Positions 8,515 through 16,007 of a DNA stretch of 64,000 nucleotides are shown piece by piece. The translations under genes were made by a program, and so were the position numbers. Positions within the stretch are counted from its first letter, which is position 1. Every line of letters begins with the position of its first letter. The notes under the pieces were generated by a model, which searched no databases, had not been told where the DNA came from, and worked only from the letters and a program-made list of their open reading frames with translations. The stretch is from Streptomyces albogriseolus (lineage in GTDB: Bacteria > Actinomycetota > Actinomycetes > Streptomycetales > Streptomycetaceae), in the NCBI GenBank assembly GCA_014650475.1, contig BMVA01000017.1, positions 1 to 64,000 on the forward strand, in the 5' to 3' direction.

Positions 8515-9035
8515 GCCGCGCTCCCGCCAGGACGGTAGGAGATGTGCAGGACCGGCTCGATCTTCGTGGCGGCCGAGGCGAGCCGTACCGCGTGCTCGGC
8601 GGCCGGATCCAGCCACACGTCGAGCCCGGGTGGCAGCAGGTCGAGGACGTCGGCGCCCGTCGTCGAGAACCAGGCTCCTCCGCCCGCGAACAGCGCGAAC
8701 TGTTCCAGCGATGTGAACACCGGTACCAGCCGGGCCGGTGACGCCGGGGCGTCGTCGGCCGGGTCGGGGACTACGGCCAGGTCGAGGATGCGGGAACCCC
8801 GAGGGGCGTGGTCGCCCTCGCCCAGGACCTGGGAAGCGGTGACGGTCAGGAAGCCGGGCTCGTCCGGTCGTTCGCAGTAGACACGGGCCTGCAGGAACGC
8901 CTCGAAGACGTCCCGCGGTGACGCCTCCCCGCTCTTCGCGCGTCGCACGACCTCGGCCAAGCGTGTCGCGTCGTCCGGCTGCGCCCGTTCAGCGGACGCA
9001 GCCGTGGTGTCCGTGCCTCCCCCGTTCGCACCCAT
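8511..9035 (-). CDS. SseB-like domain protein of the ESX locus
   Basis: 174 residues. The centre and C-terminus carry an SseB N-terminal-type domain: VPVFTSLEQFALFA, then a GADVLDLLPPGLDVWLDP stretch ending in the family's typical hydrophobic strand. SseB-like domains occur in several Streptomyces ESX clusters, but their biochemical role is not established. The family usually starts close to the Gly-rich MGANGGG stretch, so ATG 9035 was chosen; an upstream in-frame ATG at 9095 would add a tail of untypical sequence. No strong ribosome binding site is seen. The stop overlaps the start of the next gene (ATGA). Confidence 0.65.
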   Translation of the reverse strand: MGANGGGTDTTAASAERAQPDDATRLAEVVRRAKSGEASPRDVFEAFLQARVYCERPDEPGFLTVTASQVLGEGDHAPRGSRILDLAVVPDPADDAPASPARLVPVFTSLEQFALFAGGGAWFSTTGADVLDLLPPGLDVWLDPAAEHAVRLASAATKIEPVLHISYRPGGSAA

Positions 9036-9114
9036 GCGCCCAAAGATCACACAAGCGCTTCGCAGCGCGCAACGCGCCTTTGCGACAGGGCTCATGGTGT
9101 TTCCCACATGCCAA

Positions 9115-9139
9115 GAGGCGGCCCGGGACGGGCCGCCTC
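9115..9139 (-). terminator. Terminator after esxBA
   Basis: Perfect 10-bp inverted repeat GAGGCGGCCC / GGGCCGCCTC with a 5-base loop, about 25 bases after the esxA stop. It separates the highly expressed esxBA unit from the SseB-toxin genes on the same strand. Confidence 0.7.
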
Positions 9140-9164
9140 CTGTCCCTTGGGCGCGGTGACGCGG

Positions 9165-9476
9165 TCAGCCCATCAGCATCCGGAAACGGGCCGCGTTGCC
9201 GTGGTCGGTGTCCTTGTAGCCGATGACCGAGTCGTCCAGCAGCTTCGCGATGCGGTTCAGCTTCTGGCACATCTGGTCCATCTCCGAGCTGCTGCTGCGC
9301 TGGATCTCTCCGTAGGCGGTCTTCGCCTCGCCCTCCCAGGTCTCGGCGACTGCCTTGACCTTGCGCATGAGGATCTCGAGCTGCTCCGACAGCTCCTTGG
9401 CCGTCTTGCGCACGTCCTGGGCGGCCTGGGTGACGGTGTCGAAGTTGACGGCGGTGCGGTCGTAATTGACGCTCAC
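9165..9476 (-). CDS. esxA: WXG100 protein EsxA
   Basis: 103 residues, the usual length for a WXG100 protein. The two-helix hairpin has its turn at ETWEG (the W-x-G motif, residues about 52-56) flanked by heptad-like helices. It lacks a signal peptide, as is normal for ESX substrates, which leave the cell as folded heterodimers. It is the second gene of the esxB-esxA pair, 38 bases after esxB, with a GTG start preceded by a good GGAG. EsxA-EsxB in Streptomyces are substrates and probably needed for full ESX activity and normal sporulation. Which member is called A or B follows the M. tuberculosis gene order and is a naming choice. Confidence 0.85.
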   Translation of the reverse strand: MSVNYDRTAVNFDTVTQAAQDVRKTAKELSEQLEILMRKVKAVAETWEGEAKTAYGEIQRSSSSEMDQMCQKLNRIAKLLDDSVIGYKDTDHGNAARFRMLMG

Positions 9477-9514
9477 TGTGCGTTTCTCCTGGGTAGCGGG
9501 CGGCGTTGCTGCGG

Positions 9515-9847
9515 TCAGGCGAGGTCGGTGATGCGACTGGTGACCTGGTACGAGTTGTCCACCTGGCGGATCTCCGAGACACGCTGCTGCTCGTGCTCGC
9601 TGAAGCCCTTGACGCTCATCCGCATGACGTCCTCGAGGTCGACGAGGTCGTCCTGGATCTTCTTCAGGTGCTGGTTGACACCGCGCTGGACGGAGTCGAA
9701 CTCCTTGCCCGCGGCGCCCTGCCAGCCGGCCTGGATCATGTCGACGACAGCGTTGAGGGACGTCACCCTGCTGCTCACGTCCGTGTGGAAGTCGCGGATC
9801 TTGTTCGCGAGGTCGGTCAGGTCCGAGTCGCTGTAGTTGACGCTCAT
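9515..9847 (-). CDS. esxB: WXG100 protein EsxB
   Basis: 110 residues, helical hairpin with the turn at AGWQG (W-x-G motif about residue 42). The C-terminal tail carries further charged and hydroxylated residues, where the ESX export signal (YxxxD/E) is usually found in one partner; a Tyr lies near residue 100 and an Asp near 108. It is the first gene of the esxBA unit. ATG 9847 with an upstream GAGGG-type ribosome binding site. It is expected to form a heterodimer with EsxA and to be exported through the EccC/EccD channel, neither of which is encoded in this window. Confidence 0.85.
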   Translation of the reverse strand: MSVNYSDSDLTDLANKIRDFHTDVSSRVTSLNAVVDMIQAGWQGAAGKEFDSVQRGVNQHLKKIQDDLVDLEDVMRMSVKGFSEHEQQRVSEIRQVDNSYQVTSRITDLA

Positions 9848-10185
9848 GGTCGCTTGCCCTCCTTCGATGCACCGGTGACCGTGGCCACCGTGACGGGCCG
9901 CCGTGGATGGGTATCCAGGCTGTCCTGGCGGGCAAGTACCGCTGCACCCCGCGCGACGCGTGGTCGCAGCGCCGCGCCGCCCCCGTGCCGTACCACATGC
10001 GTGGCACCGGAGCCACTTTAGTCACTTGACATGGGGGTTCCAACTGCAAAGTCGGGACAGGCCACTTCGTGGCGGGTACCGTCCGCCAGAACCGTGTGAT
10101 CCGGTCATCCGAAGGTCTCCCGAGGCGGCCCCCGAGTACGGTGACCATGGATCGTTGGTACGTCACGAAAGGACACCGTTCCGCC
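9848..10185. promoter_or_regulatory. Divergent esxBA / bldB regulatory region
   Basis: 338 bases between the divergent esxB and bldB starts, without a plausible gene. It holds the promoter-like hexamers for esxBA described separately, and should also contain the bldB promoter, for which I see only weak candidates. Confidence 0.5.
10015..10043 (-). promoter_or_regulatory. Candidate esxBA promoter
   Basis: On the minus strand TTGGAA and TAAAGT are separated by 17 bases, a fair match to the vegetative Streptomyces sigma factor consensus. They lie about 170 bases upstream of esxB in a locally less GC-rich patch. This is sequence-based only. Confidence 0.35.
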
Positions 10186-10497
10186 ATGGCAGAGCTGCCG
10201 GACCAGGGGCGCGAGACGCCCGAGGAGATCAAGGCGCGCAAGGAGCGCGAGCGGGACGAGCTGTACGCGCTGGACATCTCCGGCGTCGAGTGGCACAGCG
10301 CCCCGGGCACGGAGACGCACGAGGAGCGGGTGGAGATCGCCTACCTGCCCGGCGGCGCTGTGGCCATGCGGTCGTCGCTCGACCCCGGCACGGTGCTGCG
10401 TTACACCGAGGCCGAATGGCGTGCCTTCGTCCTGGGCGCGCGGGACGGGGAGTTCGACCTGGAGACCTCGTCGGAGGGAGCAGCGGCCTCCGAGTGA
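10186..10497 (+). CDS. bldB: Developmental regulator BldB (DUF397-type)
   Basis: 103 residues. The C-terminal half is a DUF397-like fold: VEWHSAPG, ERVEIAYLPGGAVAMRSS, then LRYTEAEWRAFVLGARDGEF. The N-terminal half is charged and helical. Length and motifs match BldB of Streptomyces (about 98 residues), a small protein required for aerial hyphae and sporulation. It lies divergently from esxBA inside the ESX locus, the arrangement known from Streptomyces. The ATG at 10186 was chosen over longer in-frame starts because an AAAGGA lies about 12 bases upstream and the family starts here. It converges with mycP, ending 30 bases from that gene's stop. Confidence 0.88.
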   Translation: MAELPDQGRETPEEIKARKERERDELYALDISGVEWHSAPGTETHEERVEIAYLPGGAVAMRSSLDPGTVLRYTEAEWRAFVLGARDGEFDLETSSEGAAASE

Positions 10498-10527
10498 CCC
10501 CTGCATGGGCCTGAGGGGGCGGCCTCG

Positions 10528-11781
10528 TCACGCTCCTCGTGCTGTCCGGCGGCGGCGCAGGTCGCGCAGTACGACGGCGGTGCCGGTGACGACCGCGACC
10601 AGGACCGCGGTGATCCCCAGCGCGTAGGTGGCATGGCGTTCGTCGCGTTCCGCCGGCGTCTCCGCCAGGGAGAACGGGGCCACGTCAGGAGCCTGGGCCT
10701 GGGGCGCGCCGGGGTCGGGAGTGGGCGACGAAGGAGGGTCGGCGATGTCGGACTCCTGGACGGCGCGGACCGGGTCGATCACTCCCCACCCGACGAAGTC
10801 GTCGTGACCGTTGACCGAACGCTCCGCCGTCTGCTCGATCTGCGTCACGATCTGGGCCGTGGTCCACCCGGGATGCTTCTCCTTGAGCAGAGCCGCCACC
10901 CCCGCGGCGAAGGGGGCCGAGAAGCTGGTGCCGCTGTCCGTGCACTGGCCGCCGCCGGGCACCGTGGAGACGATGTCGACTCCGGGGGCGGCCACTCCCA
11001 CGAAGCTCCCCGTCTGGGAGAAGGCCGCGCGCTCGTTGTTCCGGTCGGAGGAGGCCACGGCCAGCACGCCGTCGAAGGCCGCGGGGTAGGTGTTCTTCTG
11101 CTTGCCGTCCAGGCCGTCGTTGCCCGCGGAGGCGACCACGACGACGTCCTGCTCGATCGCCTTGCGGACCGCCTCGGCCAGGGCCGAGGTGTTGGACAGC
11201 GGCTTGGTGGTGTCCTGGGAGATGTTGACGACGTCGGCGCCCTGGGCGACGGCGTGGTCGATGGCACGGGCCATGGTGTCGGAGTCGCCGCTGCTGTCGG
11301 CGTCGTTCTGGCGGATGGGGATGATGGTGGCGTGCGGCGCCAGACCGACGAATCCGGTCCCTTCCCGTGGCCGGGCCGCGATGATGCCCGCGACCTTGGT
11401 GCCATGCCCCACCTGGTCGTCGGTGGGGTCGCCGTCCTTCCCCCCGGCGAGCAGGTCCAGCCCGGCGGCCTTGTCGACGGCACCGGCCAGTTGCGGGTTC
11501 TTGTCGTCGACGCCCGTGTCGATCACGGCCACCCGCACGCCCTTGCCCTTGTCCGTTCCCTGCCACAGCTCGTCGAGCAGGACGCGCTGCAGCGACCAGG
11601 GGCGGGCCTTGAACTGCCTCTGGCTGGGATAGGTGCACTCACCACTGCCCGCGAGCCGCACGGGTGCCTGCGGCCGCGCGGGCCCGTCCTGGGCAGCCGC
11701 GGCCCCGGGCCCGGGCGGTTGGACACCGAGAGCGGTCAGAGCTACGGCGGCGGCCAGCAGAGCGGCCTTCGTCGGCGACAC
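10528..11781 (-). CDS. mycP: Mycosin, membrane-anchored subtilisin-like protease of the ESX system
   Basis: 417 residues. Signal peptide (hydrophobic residues about 6-20), subtilase domain, Pro-rich linker and a single C-terminal membrane segment (about 388-410) followed by an Arg-rich tail: the full mycosin layout. The catalytic triad is visible as VAVIDTGVDD (D88), GHGTKVAG (H126) and GTSFSAP (S286); N221 of SAGNDG provides the oxyanion hole. Mycosins stabilise the ESX membrane complex and cleave some substrates outside the membrane. The GTG at 11781 has an AGGA 9 bases upstream and puts the signal peptide at the N-terminus. An alternative ATG at 11862 overlaps the eccB stop (ATGA) and would add 27 charged residues. 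It is in one transcription unit with eccB. Confidence 0.9.
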   Translation of the reverse strand: MSPTKAALLAAAVALTALGVQPPGPGAAAAQDGPARPQAPVRLAGSGECTYPSQRQFKARPWSLQRVLLDELWQGTDKGKGVRVAVIDTGVDDKNPQLAGAVDKAAGLDLLAGGKDGDPTDDQVGHGTKVAGIIAARPREGTGFVGLAPHATIIPIRQNDADSSGDSDTMARAIDHAVAQGADVVNISQDTTKPLSNTSALAEAVRKAIEQDVVVVASAGNDGLDGKQKNTYPAAFDGVLAVASSDRNNERAAFSQTGSFVGVAAPGVDIVSTVPGGGQCTDSGTSFSAPFAAGVAALLKEKHPGWTTAQIVTQIEQTAERSVNGHDDFVGWGVIDPVRAVQESDIADPPSSPTPDPGAPQAQAPDVAPFSLAETPAERDERHATYALGITAVLVAVVTGTAVVLRDLRRRRTARGA

Positions 11782-11858
11782 CGGTTCGGTCCTCTTCTCG
11801 TCCGTCGTCCATGGTCCGTGCGCGCGAGGGCGGTATGCGTCCACCCCTGGCCGGCGGA

Positions 11859-13382
11859 TCATGAACCCTGGGGCTGCCGGGCGCTGTTGGTGTCGAGGCG
11901 TGGCCCCTTCGCCAGGAACTCCGACCAGGCCAGCGGGATTCTCGCCGGCCGTACGTTCTGGTAGCCGAGCTTGACCTGCGCCTCGCTGGGCTCGGGGCTG
12001 CCGTCCGGCCCGCCCTCCGGGTCGGCGCCGATGTCCGAGGTCTCGCTGTCGCTGTCCCCGTTCGCCTGGACGGCGTACCGCAGGCCGGTGTCCGTCACCA
12101 GAAAGAGGGATCCGGCGTCGGACGCCGTGCCCTGGATCTGGGTGTAGAGCTGTCCCGTTCCCGGCGTGACGTACGTGCTCGTGCCGTCGGCCGTGATCTC
12201 CACGGGGTAGTCCTTGCCCGCCCAGGTGCTGAGGACGGTCGAGTTGTCCTTGCCCACGTCCCGGAGCACGCTGCACACGGTGTCCCGTGCGCCGTCGGGG
12301 GAGTTGACCTGGCGGACGCGCAGGTCCGGCCAGTCGGCGGCCTGGCCCTCGAAGGGTTCGGGGTCGGGGGTGAAGTCCTGCAGCCCCACGGTGCGGGCCT
12401 TGCCGTTCATGTTCAGTTCGGCCGTCTGCGGCGAGGAGATCAGCAGCCAGGCGGTGAACTCGGTGACGGGCTGCACCTTGCCGGGGAGGACGACGTAGTA
12501 CTGGGTTCCTTCGCCGGTCTCCGTCCTGAGGACCATGCCGACCCTGTTCTCGTCCTCCGACAGTTGTCCCGGGACCTCCGCCGGGGCGCCGACACCGGAA
12601 GGGAGCTCGGGAAAGCGGAGCGGGTCGCCCTCGTGCAGGGTGGCCAGCCACTCCTCGGTGACGAGTTGGGGCTCGCGCGAGCCGACGAGCGCGATGGTCA
12701 GCGGGTCGGACTTCCCGCCGGTGACGGCGTACGCGGTTCCGCGGGCGTCGACGAGGTGGCGCTCGCCGGCACGGGTCTTCACGTACAGGGCGTCCCCTCC
12801 GGAGAGCCGGCCGGCGTCGTCGGTCCTCTTCCGGTCCGCGTCGGCGAGTACGAACGTGGCCTCCTGGACCGTTCCCTTCCCGTCCTTGCCGCCGGGCTGT
12901 GCGCAGACGGCCCAGCGCTTGGCCTTGCCCGCCTCGTCGGCGGAGGGCAGGCGGTCGGGCGCGTAGGGGATGCCGAGGATCGGCCCGCGCGGCAGCTTGC
13001 CGGAGTCGAGGACCTTGTCACTGACCTGGACGACCCGGTACCCCGCGTCCTTCATCAGCAGGCGTGCGGAGGCGAGGTTGAGCACCGGGTGCAGGCGCGT
13101 GACGCCGTCCGTCTTGAGGACGACGTAACGGGTCGTCGACTGCTTGCCCACGATCACCCGGGTACCGGGCTCGTCCCAGCCCGCGGGCGCCGTGGGCTTG
13201 AACATTCCCCAGGCTCCGAAGACGCCCAGCACCAGCACGCCGACGACGAGGCTGGGTACGACGGCCCGCAGCGGCCGGGGCGCCTCTTCCTCCGACCCCG
13301 ACGGCGAGGGCTGGAGAAAAGCGGCCAGCATGCGCCGCTTCGCAAAGGTGTAGGCGTTGAGTTCGTCCCGCCGTGATGCCAT
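11859..13382 (-). CDS. eccB: ESX core component EccB
   Basis: 507 residues. Cytoplasmic N-terminus starting MASRRDELNAYTFAKRRM, the EccB signature; one membrane segment at residues about 41-61; then a long extracytoplasmic region of repeated beta/alpha units with two cysteines (about 162 and 367) that may be bonded. EccB is one of the membrane-complex proteins of type VII secretion, reaching into the wall side. The ATG at 13382 gives the canonical N-terminus; an in-frame GTG at 13403 is possible. The stop overlaps the longer alternative mycP start. It diverges from eccE across about 160 bases. Confidence 0.9.
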   Translation of the reverse strand: MASRRDELNAYTFAKRRMLAAFLQPSPSGSEEEAPRPLRAVVPSLVVGVLVLGVFGAWGMFKPTAPAGWDEPGTRVIVGKQSTTRYVVLKTDGVTRLHPVLNLASARLLMKDAGYRVVQVSDKVLDSGKLPRGPILGIPYAPDRLPSADEAGKAKRWAVCAQPGGKDGKGTVQEATFVLADADRKRTDDAGRLSGGDALYVKTRAGERHLVDARGTAYAVTGGKSDPLTIALVGSREPQLVTEEWLATLHEGDPLRFPELPSGVGAPAEVPGQLSEDENRVGMVLRTETGEGTQYYVVLPGKVQPVTEFTAWLLISSPQTAELNMNGKARTVGLQDFTPDPEPFEGQAADWPDLRVRQVNSPDGARDTVCSVLRDVGKDNSTVLSTWAGKDYPVEITADGTSTYVTPGTGQLYTQIQGTASDAGSLFLVTDTGLRYAVQANGDSDSETSDIGADPEGGPDGSPEPSEAQVKLGYQNVRPARIPLAWSEFLAKGPRLDTNSARQPQGS

Positions 13383-13490
13383 CAGTGCCTGCCGCTCCCC
13401 CACTTACCGCCCCGGGTGCGAATCCCCGGCCGTCCGCTGTCGGACGGGCCCCCTACTATGCCTGGTGATCGTCGGAGTGCGGCGAACGGG

Positions 13491-13496
13491 TAGGGT
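13491..13496 (+). promoter_or_regulatory. Possible -10 element for eccE
   Basis: TAGGGT, a common Streptomyces -10 hexamer, about 48 bases before the eccE start in the eccB-eccE divergent region. No convincing -35 is seen at the right distance, so confidence is low. Confidence 0.25.
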
Positions 13497-13543
13497 ACGC
13501 GAGCTCATTCTGAGCCGCTGACGGTGTTGTTGCTCAGGCTGTT

Positions 13544-14893
13544 GTGACCAGAGCGGGGGATGGAGTGAGGGCTTCGGGGACGCGGGCACGCGGTCCGGCG
13601 GGAGCGGCGCGAACGCCGGCGGCCGGGCCGGAGGGGGCCGCCGGGCCGTCGGCCGACCACCGGCCGGCGCGGGGGCCGCTCCAGCTCAGAGTGCGTTCGG
13701 GGCAAGGCGGTTCGTTCCGCTTGCAACGACTCGTGCTGCTGGAGATCGCCGCGGCTCTTCTGCTCGTCGGATGGGTGATCGGCCCTGTGGCGCTGGTGCC
13801 TGGCGCGGTCGTCGCCGTCGGGTTGGCGGTGCTCGCCCTGGTCCGTCGTCGGGGGCGTTCGCTGCCTGAATGGCTGTCCACCGCAAGGGCGTTGCGAGCG
13901 CGGCAGAAGTGGGCCGCGACCCTCCAAGTGCCGCCGGGGACCGAGCCGGGGCTGACGCCGGTGCTCGAGTGCGACCCGGCCCTGCGCACCTACTCCTACG
14001 GCGCACGCGACCGCCGCCCCGTCGGGATCGTCGGGGACGGGACCTTCGTCACCGCTGTGGTGCAGGTGGAGGCCGACGCCACGGCGCTGCGGGCCGAGCG
14101 GAGCCGGCGGCCGTTGCCGTTGGCCCTGGTGCGGGACGCGCTCGAGGTGGACGGGATCCGGCTGGAGTCGGCGCAGGTGGTGCTGCACACCCAGCCCGCG
14201 CCCGCGCTGCATCTGCCGCCCCAGTCGGTGGCCGTCACCAACTACGCGCCGCTGCAGGCGCAGACCGGCGCTCCCGCGGTCCGCATCACCTGGATCGCGT
14301 TGAAGCTGGACCCCGAGCTGTGCCCGGAGGCCGTGGCCGCCCGGGGCGGCGGCCTGCACGGCGCGCAGAAGTGCGTCGTACGCGTCGCCGACCACCTGGC
14401 CAGCCGGCTGACCGGCGCCGGGTTCCGTGCGACGGTGCTCGACGAGGAGGAGCTCATCTCCGCCGTCGCCACCTCCGCCTGCGCCAACCCCCTGGTGACG
14501 GCGGAGGCGGGACGGGCCGACCGGCGGGAGCGGCGTACCGAGGAGTCCGGCCGCAGCTGGCGGTGCGACAACCGGCGGCACACCACGTACTGGATCCGCA
14601 AGTGGCCTTCCCTGGGCGGCGCTCAGGGTGCGTCTCTGCACCAGTTCGTCGCGCGGGTCACGGGGGTGCACGCGCTCGCCACCACGATCAGCCTCACCCT
14701 CGCCCCCGGCGACCGGCGGGAGATGTCGCTGAGCGGCCACCTCCGGGTGACCGGACGCAGCGCCGAGGAACTGACCGGCGCGCGACGCGCGTTGGAGGCA
14801 GCCGCCCGGGACGCGGGCGCGGCGCTGACGCGGCTCGACCGGGAGCAACTGCCCGGCGTGCTCGCCACTCTGCCGCTCGGAGGTGCCCGGTGA
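13544..14893 (+). CDS. eccE: ESX core component EccE
   Basis: 449 residues. After a disordered Ala/Pro/Gly-rich leader come two adjacent membrane segments (about 63-80 and 82-100), then a large soluble domain with LPEWLSTARALRARQ and a C-terminal stretch rich in TTISLTLAPG-type strands. This two-helix-plus-soluble layout and its position beside eccB and mycP match EccE of type VII secretion systems, the peripheral subunit of the membrane complex. The GTG start at 13544 is uncertain; a GTG at 13565 would shorten the leader only. The stop overlaps the next start (GTGA). Confidence 0.8.
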   Translation: MTRAGDGVRASGTRARGPAGAARTPAAGPEGAAGPSADHRPARGPLQLRVRSGQGGSFRLQRLVLLEIAAALLLVGWVIGPVALVPGAVVAVGLAVLALVRRRGRSLPEWLSTARALRARQKWAATLQVPPGTEPGLTPVLECDPALRTYSYGARDRRPVGIVGDGTFVTAVVQVEADATALRAERSRRPLPLALVRDALEVDGIRLESAQVVLHTQPAPALHLPPQSVAVTNYAPLQAQTGAPAVRITWIALKLDPELCPEAVAARGGGLHGAQKCVVRVADHLASRLTGAGFRATVLDEEELISAVATSACANPLVTAEAGRADRRERRTEESGRSWRCDNRRHTTYWIRKWPSLGGAQGASLHQFVARVTGVHALATTISLTLAPGDRREMSLSGHLRVTGRSAEELTGARRALEAAARDAGAALTRLDREQLPGVLATLPLGGAR

Positions 14894-15699
14894 CCGCCAC
14901 GACGGCACAGACCGCCCAGGGGGCGGGCCCCTACAGCGCGCCCCCGCGTACGGACGCGCCGGCGGGCGGCGGGCAGACCGCCCCGTGGGCGCGTGGCTCG
15001 CTGCGTCCCGGCTTCGGGCTGTTCGGGCCTCGCCACGGCCGGCACACCCTGTCCGCGGACGACTTGGACAGCCTGGCGCTGCCCATCGGGGACGACGGCG
15101 TCGTCATCGGGGTGGACGCCCAGGGGCAGCCCGCCGTCCTGGGGCTGAACCGGCCCACGCCGTACGACGTCGTGCTCATCGGTGGCCTCTGGACGGCTCA
15201 GGTGCTCGCGCTGCGGGCGGCGGCGACCGGCGCCCGGGTGGCCGTGGAGACCGGCCGGCCCCAGGCCTGGACGCAGATGATGCACGCCATGGGCGGCGGC
15301 CAGAACGGGCTCTCGGTGTACGACGTAGGGCGGGTGCCCCCGCAGGGCGCCTCGGCCGGCACACCGGTGCTGGTGGTGCGGGACTGCGGCATGCGGCCTC
15401 CGCGGGGGCGTGTGGTGTCCGGCCCCTGGCAGTCGGTGCTGACCCTGCTGCCCTACCTCAGCCCTGTCGCGCCCCGACTGGTGCGGCAGGCCCGGCTCGT
15501 GGGCGTTCAGCGGATATCACCGGACGAGTCCGCCGAACTGGGCCGCACGATGGGGCTGCCCCGCGCCGACATCGACGCCCTGCCCACCCTTGTCGACGGT
15601 GTCACCCTGTGGTGCTCCGACCGCGACCGGCAGTACGTGACGACGCAGCCGACCGACGCGGAAGTGGGGCTTCTCGGCACACCGCGGCGAATGGACTGA
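14890..15699 (+). CDS. Conserved ESX-locus protein of unknown function
   Basis: 269 residues, predicted cytoplasmic. After a Pro/Gly-rich leader it has an alpha/beta core: GVVIGVDAQGQPAVLGLN, then PYDVVLIGGLWTAQVLALRA and LVVRDCG. This resembles a nucleotide-binding-like fold, but there is no Walker A motif. I do not recognise a named family; similar proteins follow eccE in Streptomyces ESX loci (from memory). The GTG start at 14890 overlaps the eccE stop, so its expression is coupled to the secretion machine. A role in substrate handling next to the EspI-like ATPase is conceivable but unproven. Confidence 0.65.
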   Translation: MTATTAQTAQGAGPYSAPPRTDAPAGGGQTAPWARGSLRPGFGLFGPRHGRHTLSADDLDSLALPIGDDGVVIGVDAQGQPAVLGLNRPTPYDVVLIGGLWTAQVLALRAAATGARVAVETGRPQAWTQMMHAMGGGQNGLSVYDVGRVPPQGASAGTPVLVVRDCGMRPPRGRVVSGPWQSVLTLLPYLSPVAPRLVRQARLVGVQRISPDESAELGRTMGLPRADIDALPTLVDGVTLWCSDRDRQYVTTQPTDAEVGLLGTPRRMD

Positions 15700-16007
15700 C
15701 GTCCGGTCGATCGGCTGGACGTGGGAGTTGGGGGAGGTCCGTGATCAGCGCCTTTTCCGTGGGGAGTTCGTTGCGGTCGGCGCGCTTTCGTCCGGGTTGC
15801 GGGCGCGTGGGCCGCCCCTGCCGTGCGGGCGTGACGCGGGTGTGGGGCACCGGGCGGAGGGCAGGCCTCCCGGGGTGACGGTCGCGGTGATTAGGCTGGT
15901 ACCGGTGTGACGTCCGAACCTGTCGTACGGGTACGGGCGTCCTGACGGGGAGGGCAGATGGTCGCCCCCAGCACGGCACAAGGGTGCTCGACCAACCAGG
16001 AGGAACT
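15700..16007. other. Gap before the EspI-like gene
   Basis: 308 bases without a convincing gene. A TAGGCT at about 15891-15896 could be a -10 element for the downstream ATPase gene, but no matching -35 was found. Confidence 0.3.

Noticed and set aside
4751-8716. Long open frame on the plus strand opposite the RHS toxin
   Set aside because: Composition is Val/Gly/Arg-rich without domains; long antisense frames are usual opposite genes with G/C at the third codon position.
9051-9062. AAGCGCTTCG sequence resembling the LacI operator core
   Set aside because: Only the inner part matches, it lacks the flanking TCGA arms, and it lies just upstream of the SseB-like gene, far from the sugar locus.
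10026-10031. Plus-strand TTGACA as a bldB -35 element
   Set aside because: No acceptable -10 lies 16-18 bases downstream, and it is about 155 bases from the start codon.
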